NCBI GenBank assembly: GCA_030834905.1
Contig: JAUQWZ010000011.1
Span: 124,001 to 188,000, forward strand
Origin: Aggregatilineales bacterium
Lineage (GTDB): Bacteria; Chloroflexota; Anaerolineae; Aggregatilineales; Phototrophicaceae
Direction of reading: 5' to 3'
Length of the DNA: 64,000 bases
Positions 18,213 to 26,990 of the stretch are shown one piece after another (position 1 is the first letter of the stretch; each line of letters opens with the position of its first letter). Under the pieces are notes generated by a model. It made no database searches and was not told the DNA's origin. It saw only the letters and a list, made by a program, of their open reading frames with translations. A program made the position numbers and the translations under genes.

Positions 18213-19416
18213 CAGCAAGCACGCTCGTGAAGCAGTCATCCTCAGCGGCACGCGCACCCCGATTGGCAAATTCCTGGGCGGGCTGTCGTCGCTCAGCGCG
18301 GCGGAACTCGGTCAGGTGGCGGTACGCGCCGCCGTCGAGCGCAGCGGCGTCAACCCGGACGACATCAACGAGCTAATCCTCGGCAACGTCGTCAGCGCTG
18401 GCGTCGGTCAGGCGCTGCCCCGCCAGGTGAGCATCGGCGCGGGAATTCCCGAACACGTCGGCGGGGTGTCGATCAACAAGGTCTGCGGCAGCGGCTTAAA
18501 AGCCGTCATGCTGGCGTCCAGCGCCATCCGCGCGGAGGACGGCGATCTGTTCATCGCTGGCGGCGTCGAAAGCATGAGCCGCGCTCCGTTTCTGGACGAT
18601 ACCCACCGCATGGGACACAAATACGGTCATGTCCAGCTTCGCGATTCAGTGCAAAGCGACGGGCTGTGGTGCGCCCTGTGCGATTGGAGCATGGGCAGCG
18701 CGGCGGAGTTTATCGGGCAGCAGTTGGACGTGCGGCGCGAGGACATGGACGCGCTCGCCTTCCGCAGCCACCAGAACGCCCACGCCGCCACCGAAAGCGG
18801 CAAATTTGCAGCCGAAATCACGCCGGTAACCGTTCGTGGCAAGAAAGGCGATACCGTCATTGACCACGACGAGCCGATTCGCCCCGACACCTCGCTCGAA
18901 GCGCTGGCGAAGCTGCCCGCCGCTTTCGAGAAGGACGGCAAAGTGACGGCGGGCAACGCGCCCGGCATGAACGACGGCGCGGCGGCGTTGCTGGTCGCCA
19001 GCCGCGAGTATGCCGAAGCGCATGGGCACGCGCCCATCGCCCGCATCGTCGGCTACGGGCAGGCGGCAGTCGAACCCGCCTGGATCTTCTACGCGCCGGT
19101 CAAAGCCATCCCCAAAGCGCTGGAACGCGCGGGCTGGACGATGGACGACGTAGACCTGTTTGAAGTCAATGAAGCGTTCGCGGCGCAGGTGCTGGCGGAT
19201 ATCAAGGGACTGAAGCGCGACGGCTATGATCTGCCGATGGAGAAGCTGAATGTCAACGGCGGCGCGATTGCCCTCGGTCATCCTCTGGGCGCAAGCGGCG
19301 CGCGCGTGCTGATCACGCTGGTTCACGCCCTCAGAGATCGCGGCTTGAAGCGCGGGCTGGCGGCGCTGTGCCTCGGCGGCGCGGAAGCCGTCGCCCTGGC
19401 GGTGGAAATCGAGTAG
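18199..19416 (+). CDS. Acetyl-CoA acetyltransferase (thiolase)
   Basis: 405 residues, usual thiolase length. The acyl-accepting cysteine is Cys96 in INKVCGSGLKAVMLA. NEAFAAQ, then GGAIALGHPLGASGAR with the catalytic His, and the C-terminal CLGGAEA cysteine complete the site; the last motif usually reads CxGGGxG, so this variant is slightly unusual. It condenses or cleaves acyl-CoA and acetyl-CoA. It could supply the last step for the acyl-CoA pathway at 39.5-49.6 kb, or make acetoacetyl-CoA; context here does not decide. Confidence 0.92.
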   Translation: MATNNSKHAREAVILSGTRTPIGKFLGGLSSLSAAELGQVAVRAAVERSGVNPDDINELILGNVVSAGVGQALPRQVSIGAGIPEHVGGVSINKVCGSGLKAVMLASSAIRAEDGDLFIAGGVESMSRAPFLDDTHRMGHKYGHVQLRDSVQSDGLWCALCDWSMGSAAEFIGQQLDVRREDMDALAFRSHQNAHAATESGKFAAEITPVTVRGKKGDTVIDHDEPIRPDTSLEALAKLPAAFEKDGKVTAGNAPGMNDGAAALLVASREYAEAHGHAPIARIVGYGQAAVEPAWIFYAPVKAIPKALERAGWTMDDVDLFEVNEAFAAQVLADIKGLKRDGYDLPMEKLNVNGGAIALGHPLGASGARVLITLVHALRDRGLKRGLAALCLGGAEAVALAVEIE

Positions 19417-19489
19417 CGCCAATCAGGTACAGTGCATTGCAGGGGCAAGTCCGGGACTCGCCCCTGTTCGTTTCAACATCCTCGCCGTC

Positions 19490-20029
19490 TTAACTGCTAA
19501 ACAGCGCCGCTGCATCAACGCTGCCAGCCAGCCCTGACTCAAACGATTCGCCAGCCGCAAACGCGCCCAGCAGTGAGTACCGCCCATCACGAAGCTGCCA
19601 CACGTCCACCAACTGATCGCGCGGATCAACAATCCAGTATTCGCGGACGCCATGACGCTCGTACAGCAGGAATTTCTCGCCGCGATCCCGCTTGATGCTG
19701 CCGGGTGACAGCACCTCAACTACCAGATCAGGCGCGCCGACAAGCCGCTTATCGGTCACGGCGCAGCGGCTGTCCGGCGCAAGATAGATCACATCCGGCT
19801 GAGGCACATTCGTGTCATCAAGATATACATCCATCGGTGAGACGAATACGCGCCCGCCACGTTCCTTTGCCACTTGCCTCAGCAGCACAAATCCGTTTCC
19901 AATAATATCCTGATGGTCGGGTACAGGGGATGGACTCATAATGATCTCGCCGTCGATGAGTTCGATGAACTGGTTTGATTCTGGAAGCTGGAAGAATTCG
20001 TCAGCCGTCACACGGGTTTTAACTGTCAT
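19490..20029 (-). CDS. Uma2 family (DUF820) PD-(D/E)XK nuclease
   Basis: 179 residues from the ATG at 20029 (MTVKTRVTADEFFQLP); AAGG precedes it, and the frame open to 20071 adds only an unlikely lead. Active-site features are QPDVIYL, PDLVVEVLSPGS and the Lys of GEKFLLYERHGVREYWIVDP. Role unknown, as for the family. It is convergent with the thiolase gene and adjacent to a restriction-modification pair, which may be coincidence. Confidence 0.85.
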   Translation of the reverse strand: MTVKTRVTADEFFQLPESNQFIELIDGEIIMSPSPVPDHQDIIGNGFVLLRQVAKERGGRVFVSPMDVYLDDTNVPQPDVIYLAPDSRCAVTDKRLVGAPDLVVEVLSPGSIKRDRGEKFLLYERHGVREYWIVDPRDQLVDVWQLRDGRYSLLGAFAAGESFESGLAGSVDAAALFSS

Positions 20030-20164
20030 CGCCACACGCCTTACACTGTGCTTTGTGCTATTGTGCCACACTTTTGCCGTGGTGGTAAAACAGCGTGCTG
20101 CTGAGGCAAAAGCCGCGCTGTGACCCTCCTGACATGACCAATCTCCACTTCGCGACTATCAATA

Positions 20165-20194
20165 TTGGACACACTACCCTCAAAATACTATAAT
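20165..20194 (+). promoter_or_regulatory. Promoter of the restriction-modification pair
   Basis: TTGGAC at 20165-20170, an 18-base spacer and a perfect TATAAT at 20189-20194, 27 bases before the methyltransferase ATG. The segment is AT-rich relative to the window. Confidence 0.6.
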
Positions 20195-20220
20195 AGGCAG
20201 TTACCTGAGAGTAAATCCAT

Positions 20221-21237
20221 ATGATGCAATATTCAGTTTTAGAGCTTTGTGCAGGCGGCGGCGGGCAGGCGATTGGGCTTGAAGCTGCGGGTTTCAAACA
20301 CGCTGCTGCTGTTGAGATTGATCATACAGCGTGTGAAACGTTACGTCTGAATCGTCCTGATTGGCGTATTATCGAAGATGATATTGCAGACGTGGATTAT
20401 TCAGATTTTAAGGGCATTGATCTACTCGCTGCTGGAATACCTTGCCCCCCGTTTTCCGTTGCAGGCAAACAGCTAGGATCTTCGGATGATCGGGATCTGT
20501 TTCCACAAACCCTTCAAATAATTGCGCAAGTAAAACCTGCGGCGATATTGCTGGAAAATGTTCCTGGCTTTGCTGCCCCTAAGTTCATGGTTTACAGACA
20601 AGCGGTCATTGAACGGCTGCAATCCATGGGATATGTAGTTCAATGGCAGATAGTTAATTCACACGAATATGGTGTTCCGCAGCTACGCCCACGTTTTGTG
20701 CTTATTGGTCTACAGCATAAATTCAAGAGTCCATTTGAGTGGCCTAAGCCCTTAGGGCACGCAATCACAGTCAGCCAGAGCATTGGGGACTTAATGGCTG
20801 ATCGAGGCTGGAGAGGCATTTCGAATTGGCTTCACAAAGCAAACAGGATCGCTCCAACATTGGTAGGCGGATCAAAGAAGCATGGAGGACCTGATTTAGG
20901 TCCCACTCGCGCCAAACAACAGTGGCTAGCCTTAGGTGTTGATGGACATGGTTTAGCAAACAGTGCGCCTGACGAAGACTTCCCGATAAGTCAAAATCCA
21001 CGTTTAACAGTTGCTATGACTGCTCGTTTACAGACGTTTCCAGATCATTGGATTTTCGCAGGAAAGAAAACTGCATCATATCGTCAAGTAGGTAACGCCT
21101 TCCCCTCACTTGTCGCCCAGGCTGTTGGAGAATCGATTCAGAAAGCGCTTAATGGGCGAAAATTGACTAAATCACATCGCAGCTTTTCACAACAAGATCA
21201 GAAGACTATCGAAAATGTCCGAATCGAAAAAATATAA
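20221..21237 (+). CDS. DNA (cytosine-5-)-methyltransferase
   Basis: 338 residues with the ordered C5-MTase motifs: SAM site ELCAGGGGQAIGLEAAGF near the start, the catalytic loop GIPCPPFSVAG with Cys75, ENVPGF, the QLRPRFVLIG strand, a target-recognition region, and QVGNAFPSLVA. The catalytic loop reads PCPPFS where PCQxFS is commoner. The gene is about 50% G+C, clearly below its neighbours, which suggests recent transfer. Its 3' end overlaps the HNH gene by 23 bases, the expected layout of a type II modification/restriction pair. Recognition sequence unknown. Confidence 0.93.
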   Translation: MMQYSVLELCAGGGGQAIGLEAAGFKHAAAVEIDHTACETLRLNRPDWRIIEDDIADVDYSDFKGIDLLAAGIPCPPFSVAGKQLGSSDDRDLFPQTLQIIAQVKPAAILLENVPGFAAPKFMVYRQAVIERLQSMGYVVQWQIVNSHEYGVPQLRPRFVLIGLQHKFKSPFEWPKPLGHAITVSQSIGDLMADRGWRGISNWLHKANRIAPTLVGGSKKHGGPDLGPTRAKQQWLALGVDGHGLANSAPDEDFPISQNPRLTVAMTARLQTFPDHWIFAGKKTASYRQVGNAFPSLVAQAVGESIQKALNGRKLTKSHRSFSQQDQKTIENVRIEKI

Positions 21238-21832
21238 ACGTGTTGGCTCCAAAGAAAAGATCAGGCGATTTTTCCTCGCAAATATGGGGCGAGTTATCGA
21301 AGCGCGAGAAATTCAGGAAGCCGCTGGATATGTTGCTGAATGGGCGCGAAGAGTTCGTGAGCTACGCGATGAAGAAGGCTATCAGATACTTTCTCATAAG
21401 GATCGTGCAAACCTGAAGCCGGGGCAATACATACTGGAAACGGATAAGCGCCGCCCCATACTACCGCGCTCAATTTCAAGAGAAACGCGCGCATTCGTCT
21501 TGGAACGTAACGGGTATACCTGTCAAATGTGTGGCGCGGCGGCTGGCGATCCAGATCCATTTCATCCAGGACAGACTATTCGGCTAACAATGGGACACAT
21601 CATCGACAAATCAAAAGGCGGAGAAGACACATCCAATAACCTAAAGGCAGTCTGTACCAATTGCAACGAGGGACTCCAAAATTCAGCATCACCTAAACCT
21701 GATCGAATTTGGCTGCTTTCGCAGGTAAGGCGCGCAACTATCGATGATCAGATGGAGATACTGCGGTGGCTGGAAACGAAATTTAACGTCGGGCGTCCAT
21801 CTGGCGAAGACCTCCCTCCAGACGAAAACTGA
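21215..21832 (+). CDS. HNH endonuclease, probable restriction enzyme partner
   Basis: 205 residues. The C-terminal half carries a zinc-stapled HNH (beta-beta-alpha metal) fold: CQMCG, MGHIIDKSKGG, NNLKAVCTNCNEG. The N-terminal 90 residues (REIQEAAGYVAEWARRVREL) look like a winged-helix DNA-binding part. An HNH nuclease overlapping a C5 methyltransferase is typical of a type II restriction system; cleavage specificity is not readable. Low G+C like its partner. An orphan or inactive nuclease cannot be excluded, but all metal and Cys residues look intact. Confidence 0.85.
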   Translation: MSESKKYKRVGSKEKIRRFFLANMGRVIEAREIQEAAGYVAEWARRVRELRDEEGYQILSHKDRANLKPGQYILETDKRRPILPRSISRETRAFVLERNGYTCQMCGAAAGDPDPFHPGQTIRLTMGHIIDKSKGGEDTSNNLKAVCTNCNEGLQNSASPKPDRIWLLSQVRRATIDDQMEILRWLETKFNVGRPSGEDLPPDEN

Positions 21833-21852
21833 GTAGCATCTCCAGCTTATTT

Positions 21853-23682
21853 CTAATCCCCGCTGCTTTCCTCGGCGAACAATTCGTGGGCGTTTTCGAC
21901 GTAGCTTAACGACTGGTGGCGGAAGTAGGTATTGTAGAGTTCGGCGTAATGCCCGCCCTGCTCGATCAACTGCTCGTGACTGCCCTGTTCGATGATCTTC
22001 CCCTTCTGCAGGACGACGATCCGGTCGGCGCTGCGGACGGTGCTCAGGCGGTGCGCGATCAGGATGGACGTGGAGCGCGACAGGATCATGTCGAGCGCCT
22101 GCTGAATCTGCATTTCGGTGAACGGATCGATGCTCGCCGTCGCTTCGTCGAGGATGAAAATCGCCGGGCGCTGCACCAGCACCCGCAGCAGGCTGACCAA
22201 CTGGCGCTGTCCCATGCTCAGGCGCGCGCCGCGTTCGCCCACTTCGGTGTTCAAGCCGTCGGGCATCGTTTCCAGCCATTCGCCGCCGCCAATGCTGCGG
22301 GCGACCTCGTCAATTTCGGCGTCGCTGGCGTCCGGTCGGGCATAACGCATATTCTCCATCACCGTCCCGCTGAACAGAAATGGCTGCTGCGGCACCACGC
22401 CAAGCTGGCTGCGATACTGGTGAATGTCGAATGAACGAATATCCAGCCCATCAATCAGCAGGTCGCCGCCCTGAAATTCATAGAAGCGCTCGATCAGCTT
22501 GGCGATGGTGCTCTTGCCCGCGCCAGTATGCCCGACAAAGGCGATACTTTCGCCCGGCTTAATCGTCAGCGCGAACTTATCGAGCACACGCTCGCCAGTC
22601 TTATACTCGAAGACCACATCCCGAAACTCGATTTTTCCGGTCAGGCGCGGCGCAGGCTGATTATCGACCTGCTGTACCGTGTTCTCGGCATCCACCAGCG
22701 CGAAGATGCGCTCAACCGCGCTGAAGCCCTGTTGAAGCTGGCTCCAGAACGCCGACAGGTTGATAAACGGGAACCAGAAGCGGTCAATACTCTGAACGAA
22801 CAGATACCAGGCGCTGATAGTAATCGTACCCACCAGGACGAACTGCGCGCCGACATAGACAATCATCGCAATCGCGATGCCCGACAGCGCGTTCAGCGCC
22901 GGGAAGACCATTGCCAGAACAAAGCCGCGCCGCAGGTTAATGCGGTAGGAGTCGCGGTTAATGCTGTCGAACTCGCGGTAAATCATCTGCTCCTGGCGGA
23001 AGTTCTTGGCGACGCTGATGCCGGATACGCTCTCCTGAATGTTGTCGTTGACCGCCGCCATTGCTCGCGAACCCTGGCGCGTGGCAATGCGGGCAAAACG
23101 GCGAAATATCCCGGTCACGAAAAAGACCACCGGCATTACGCACAGCAGGATCAGCGTCAGCCGCCATTCGATGTTGAGCAGGATGAAGAACAGGAGCACG
23201 AACTCAAATACCTGGCTGATGATGTCGAGTGAAATGACGATGATCTGGTTCAGTTCCTGCGTGTCGTTGGTGATCCGGCTGACGATCTTGCCTGACTTGT
23301 TCTCGTCATAAAACGCCAGGTCGCGGTTCACTGCCGCTTCAAAGGCATCCTTGCGAAGCTGGCTGATGACCGCCGCCACCAGCCGCCCGGTGAGCCGACG
23401 GCGCGCCCAGAAGACGAAAAAATCCAGCACCGCGTTGACCAGCAGCGCCGCCAAAATCAGGATAAGAGTCGAGTCCGGCTCGTGGTTCTCCAGCGCTCCT
23501 ACGCCCCAGGAGATAATGATTGGGAACAGAGCGCCGATAATGGCAAAAGCGATCACCAGCACCACGATGATCGATACCTGCCTGCGGAAGGGGCTGAAAT
23601 ACGCGATGATGCGCTTCAACAGGTACATATCGTTGTACTGCCGGTCGTACTTTTCAGCGCCGATACTGCGCATCATCCCCAT
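21853..23682 (-). CDS. ABC exporter half, subunit with consensus ATPase and variant signature
   Basis: 609 residues: six-helix exporter membrane domain, then an NBD with Walker A GHTGAGKSTIAKL, signature LSMGQRQL and Walker B FILDEATASID. The catalytic Glu is present, but the signature has Met in place of the usual Gly. It follows the 23714-25513 gene after 31 bases on the same strand, so the two form a heterodimeric multidrug or lipid exporter. Its LSMGQ would complete the partner's degenerate site. Substrate unknown. Confidence 0.9.
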   Translation of the reverse strand: MGMMRSIGAEKYDRQYNDMYLLKRIIAYFSPFRRQVSIIVVLVIAFAIIGALFPIIISWGVGALENHEPDSTLILILAALLVNAVLDFFVFWARRRLTGRLVAAVISQLRKDAFEAAVNRDLAFYDENKSGKIVSRITNDTQELNQIIVISLDIISQVFEFVLLFFILLNIEWRLTLILLCVMPVVFFVTGIFRRFARIATRQGSRAMAAVNDNIQESVSGISVAKNFRQEQMIYREFDSINRDSYRINLRRGFVLAMVFPALNALSGIAIAMIVYVGAQFVLVGTITISAWYLFVQSIDRFWFPFINLSAFWSQLQQGFSAVERIFALVDAENTVQQVDNQPAPRLTGKIEFRDVVFEYKTGERVLDKFALTIKPGESIAFVGHTGAGKSTIAKLIERFYEFQGGDLLIDGLDIRSFDIHQYRSQLGVVPQQPFLFSGTVMENMRYARPDASDAEIDEVARSIGGGEWLETMPDGLNTEVGERGARLSMGQRQLVSLLRVLVQRPAIFILDEATASIDPFTEMQIQQALDMILSRSTSILIAHRLSTVRSADRIVVLQKGKIIEQGSHEQLIEQGGHYAELYNTYFRHQSLSYVENAHELFAEESSGD

Positions 23683-23713
23683 GCGGTCATTTCCTTCTAA
23701 ACCTTACAATGTT

Positions 23714-25513
23714 CTACGAACGCGCCTTCAGGGCTTCATCCGTCCGCTGGCGTGGTTCGCCTTCATAGCGGGCAAATATGCGGCGGTAGGCGGCGGAGTT
23801 CTGAAGCAGGTCTTCGTGCTTTCCCTGCGCCACGACGGTGCCGCCCTTGAGTACAATGATGTGATCTGCCCAGCGTATCTGTGACAGGCGGTGCGTGATC
23901 AGCAGCGTCGTGCGCCCTTTCGACGCCGCCCAGATCGCCTTCTGGATGTTGTCTTCGGTCGCGCTGTCAATGGCGCTGGTGCTGTCGTCCAGAATCAGAA
24001 TGGGCGGTCGGGTGACAAACGCCCGCGCGATCGCGATCCGCTGTTTCTGTCCGCCCGAAAGCGTCGTGCCGCGCTGCCCGACGATAGTGTCATAGCCGTC
24101 CGGGAACGTCATGATGAAGTCGTGCGCCTGCGCCTTTTTGGCGGCGTCAATCACCTCATCCAGCGGCGCGTCCGGCTTGCCAAAGCGGATATTGTCGGCA
24201 ATCGAACGGCTGAACAGGTAGATGTCCTGCTCGATGATGCTGATCTGCGAGCGCAGGCTGGCGAGATTCCAGTCGCGCACGTTCACGCCGTCCACCAGCA
24301 CCGATCCGCTATCTACGTCGTAGATGCGGTTGATCAGCTTCGTCAGCGTGCTCTTGCCGGAGCCAGTCTGCCCGACGAGGGCAACCGTCTGTCCGGGATG
24401 AATGCGGAACGTCACGTCGTGCAGCACCCGCGCGCCGTCGGTCGTGTAGCCAAAATCGACCTGCTCAAACTGAATGTCGCCGCTGATCGGCACAGTATGC
24501 CCGGCAGTATTCTGGTCAAGTTCAGTTTCTTCGTTGATGATGCTTAGAATACGCTTGGCGCTGGCATATCCCAGCGATACCTGTGAGAACGAGGACAGCG
24601 AGCTGAACACGGGAAAGCCGAACAGGAGAATCTGTCCTGTGTAGGCGATCAGCGTCCCACCATCGATCTCTCCGGCGCGGTACGCAAGCATTCCATGCAG
24701 AAACGCGCCAAAGACGGCGAGTCCAAGCAGAAGCTGCGGCAGATACCGCGCCTCGATATCCGCCTGCCGCACGACATGACCGCGCACTGTATCCACCTGA
24801 TGATCGAAGCGCTGCTGCTCGCGGGCTTCCTGCGCCGCGCCCTTCACCACCTCAAGCCCTTCGAGCGTTTCCGCCACGCTGGCGTTCATCTGCCCAAAAC
24901 TGGCGCGAACATCCTGCGCGACCGGGCTAAGCTCACGCACGTAGCGATACTGAAGCAGCGAGTAGGCGATCAGAAATACAAGCGGCGTGATGATAAACGG
25001 CGGATACAGCCGGGGCGCGCTGATTAGCGGCACCAGCACGAACATGCCGGAGCCAACCAGCATATTCATGCCGGGGTTCATCATCAGGTTCAGCTCGCGC
25101 ACGTCGTTGGTCACGCGCGCCATGATGTCGCCGACCGGCTGCATGTCGTGAAAGGACATGCTCTTTCCAAGCAGGCTGCCATACAGCTCGTCGCGCACGT
25201 CACGCTCAATTCGCTGGGCAAAGATCTCCGCCGAGAAGTTGCGCATCATCTGCAGCGACGCGCGAATGACCTGTGACAGGATAATTGTCAGCGCCAGCGC
25301 GCCGATAACCTCCAGCGGCTGCCCCTCGGTCAGCGCATTAAACGCCTCGCCGATGTAATACGGCACCGCCGATGCCAGCGCCGCGTTGCTGAACGCGCCG
25401 ATGATCATCAGGATGCCAAACAGCGGGTGGCGCAGAATGTGCGAGACGATGAAGCGAAACGGACTGGAGCGATCCGTCCGAAACGCTGCATGGGCGATAA
25501 ATTCAGCCGACAT
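23714..25513 (-). CDS. ABC exporter half, subunit with degenerate ATPase site
   Basis: 599 residues: exporter membrane domain plus an NBD with Walker A GQTGSGKSTLTKL and canonical signature LSGGQKQR. Walker B reads LILDDSTSAID, with Asp where the catalytic Glu should be. This is the pattern of the non-hydrolysing subunit in heterodimeric exporters such as TM287/288, LmrCD and BmrCD. It is the first gene of the two-gene operon. It may export drugs, lipids or peptides. Confidence 0.9.
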   Translation of the reverse strand: MSAEFIAHAAFRTDRSSPFRFIVSHILRHPLFGILMIIGAFSNAALASAVPYYIGEAFNALTEGQPLEVIGALALTIILSQVIRASLQMMRNFSAEIFAQRIERDVRDELYGSLLGKSMSFHDMQPVGDIMARVTNDVRELNLMMNPGMNMLVGSGMFVLVPLISAPRLYPPFIITPLVFLIAYSLLQYRYVRELSPVAQDVRASFGQMNASVAETLEGLEVVKGAAQEAREQQRFDHQVDTVRGHVVRQADIEARYLPQLLLGLAVFGAFLHGMLAYRAGEIDGGTLIAYTGQILLFGFPVFSSLSSFSQVSLGYASAKRILSIINEETELDQNTAGHTVPISGDIQFEQVDFGYTTDGARVLHDVTFRIHPGQTVALVGQTGSGKSTLTKLINRIYDVDSGSVLVDGVNVRDWNLASLRSQISIIEQDIYLFSRSIADNIRFGKPDAPLDEVIDAAKKAQAHDFIMTFPDGYDTIVGQRGTTLSGGQKQRIAIARAFVTRPPILILDDSTSAIDSATEDNIQKAIWAASKGRTTLLITHRLSQIRWADHIIVLKGGTVVAQGKHEDLLQNSAAYRRIFARYEGEPRQRTDEALKARS

Positions 25514-25607
25514 TATGATCCTTCATCCAGGATAGACAGCTATCATGGTAAGTCACTGGCGTCATTCCGGTTAAGTCCAGATTGGTTATGCTGCCTACAG
25601 CCTGACA

Positions 25608-25893
25608 TTAGGGGCGCGTGAGTCTTTCCAGCAGCAGCCGATCAGCGCTGCCAGACAGCGTAAGACGGACGTTGTCCCATGGACGATAGACCGTCAAGGT
25701 GAGCGTGTAGGTTCCTGGCGGCAAAGCGGGCGGCAGATCGAGACTTCGGGAGTCTATATAAATTCGGTCGGGCTGCATAGTGGACGTTTGGGATGCTGTT
25801 CACTTGAAAGGCGAAAACAACGAAGATAGCGACGATAGCAAAGATCCAGCGAGACACGCGCAGCAGCCTTGTCATTTCGCTCAACGTGGGCAA
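25608..25893 (-). pseudogene. Remnant of a membrane glycosyltransferase-like gene
   Basis: Two fragments in different frames. A membrane-spanning piece ([19 protein letters not shown]) starts the frame at 25893. A C-terminal piece in another frame reads PPALPPGTYTLTLTVYRPWD...LLLERLTRP and stops at 25608-25610. The second resembles the C-terminal beta domain of the protein at 28977-31391 (LPPDLTPGVYQLWVKVYD). The bulk between them is absent. Inferred to be a gene lost by internal deletion and frameshift. Confidence 0.5.
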
Positions 25894-25933
25894 TTATAGT
25901 CAGCAGGATTTGTTTCTCAATTGTGAGTCAGCC

Positions 25934-26914
25934 GTGAAACCGAATATATTTGTCACCCGCCATATCCCCGAACCAGCTTTGACGAAGGCACAGGCAGCCT
26001 GCGACGTTGACCTGTGGGAAGCCGAAACGCCGCCGTCCTATGAAGCGCTGCTGGAACGTTCGCGCGGCAAAGACGGCGTCCTGACAATGCTCACCGACCG
26101 GATTGACGCCGCCTTTATGGACGCCGCCGGATCATCGCTGAAGGTGATCAGCCAGATGGCGGTAGGCTACGACAACATCGACACCGCGGCTGCCGCCGAA
26201 CGCGGTATCGCCGTCGGCAACACGCCGGGCGTATTGACCGACGCGACGGCGGATCTGGCGTTCGCGCTGCTGCTGGCAGCCGCCCGCCGCATCGTCGAAG
26301 GCGCGCGCTACATCGAAAACGGCGACTGGCAGACGTGGCATCCCACTGTTTTGCTGGGACGCGATCTCGCCGGGGCGACGCTGGGCATTGTCGGCTTCGG
26401 GCGCATCGGCAGCGCCGTCGCCCGGCGCGCGTTGGGCTTTAACCTGCGTATCCTCGCCTACAGCCCCAGCCTGACCGAAGAAGCCGCCCGCGCCGCCAAT
26501 GTCGAACGCGCTGACCTGGACACGCTGCTGCGTCAATCGGATTTTGTCTCGCTGCACACGCCGCTGAACAACCAGACGCGCCACCTGATCAACCGTGACC
26601 GGCTGGCGCTGATGAAACCGACCGCCATCCTCGTCAATACGGCGCGGGGCGGCGTGGTCGATCAGGACACGCTCTACGAGGCGCTGGTGAACGGCGTGAT
26701 CGGCGGCGCGGGACTGGACGTAACCACCCCCGAACCGCTGCCCGCCGATCATCCACTGCTGAAGCTGCTCAACGTCACCATCGTGCCGCACGTCGGCAGC
26801 GCGACGATTGGCACGCGCGGGCGCATGGCGGAAATGGCGGTCGATAATCTGATCGCCGGAGTGACCGGCAAGCCGCTGCCCAATGCCGTCGTCGCAGGTA
26901 GGCGCGAGGCTTAA
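25934..26914 (+). CDS. D-isomer-specific 2-hydroxyacid dehydrogenase (glyoxylate/hydroxypyruvate reductase-like)
   Basis: About 326 residues from the GTG at 25934 ([16 protein letters not shown]), where family alignments normally start; an earlier GTG at 25886 adds 16 residues. The NAD site is [16 protein letters not shown]. The catalytic set is visible: Arg in [10 protein letters not shown], Glu in DVTTPEPLP and His in [12 protein letters not shown]. It reduces 2-keto acids such as glyoxylate or hydroxypyruvate with NAD(P)H. The start codon is the least certain point. Confidence 0.88.
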   Translation: MKPNIFVTRHIPEPALTKAQAACDVDLWEAETPPSYEALLERSRGKDGVLTMLTDRIDAAFMDAAGSSLKVISQMAVGYDNIDTAAAAERGIAVGNTPGVLTDATADLAFALLLAAARRIVEGARYIENGDWQTWHPTVLLGRDLAGATLGIVGFGRIGSAVARRALGFNLRILAYSPSLTEEAARAANVERADLDTLLRQSDFVSLHTPLNNQTRHLINRDRLALMKPTAILVNTARGGVVDQDTLYEALVNGVIGGAGLDVTTPEPLPADHPLLKLLNVTIVPHVGSATIGTRGRMAEMAVDNLIAGVTGKPLPNAVVAGRREA

Positions 26915-26990
26915 GCTGCCAGATGAATCACACGCGCGCCACGCCAATATTATCGGTCGAGTCGCCACCTCCGGGCGCTGTGACCTGCCG

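Noticed and set aside
25642..25893. 83-codon frame as a genuine small gene
   Set aside because: Its second half is the wrong frame of a glycosyltransferase-like C-terminus, so it fits a decayed gene better.
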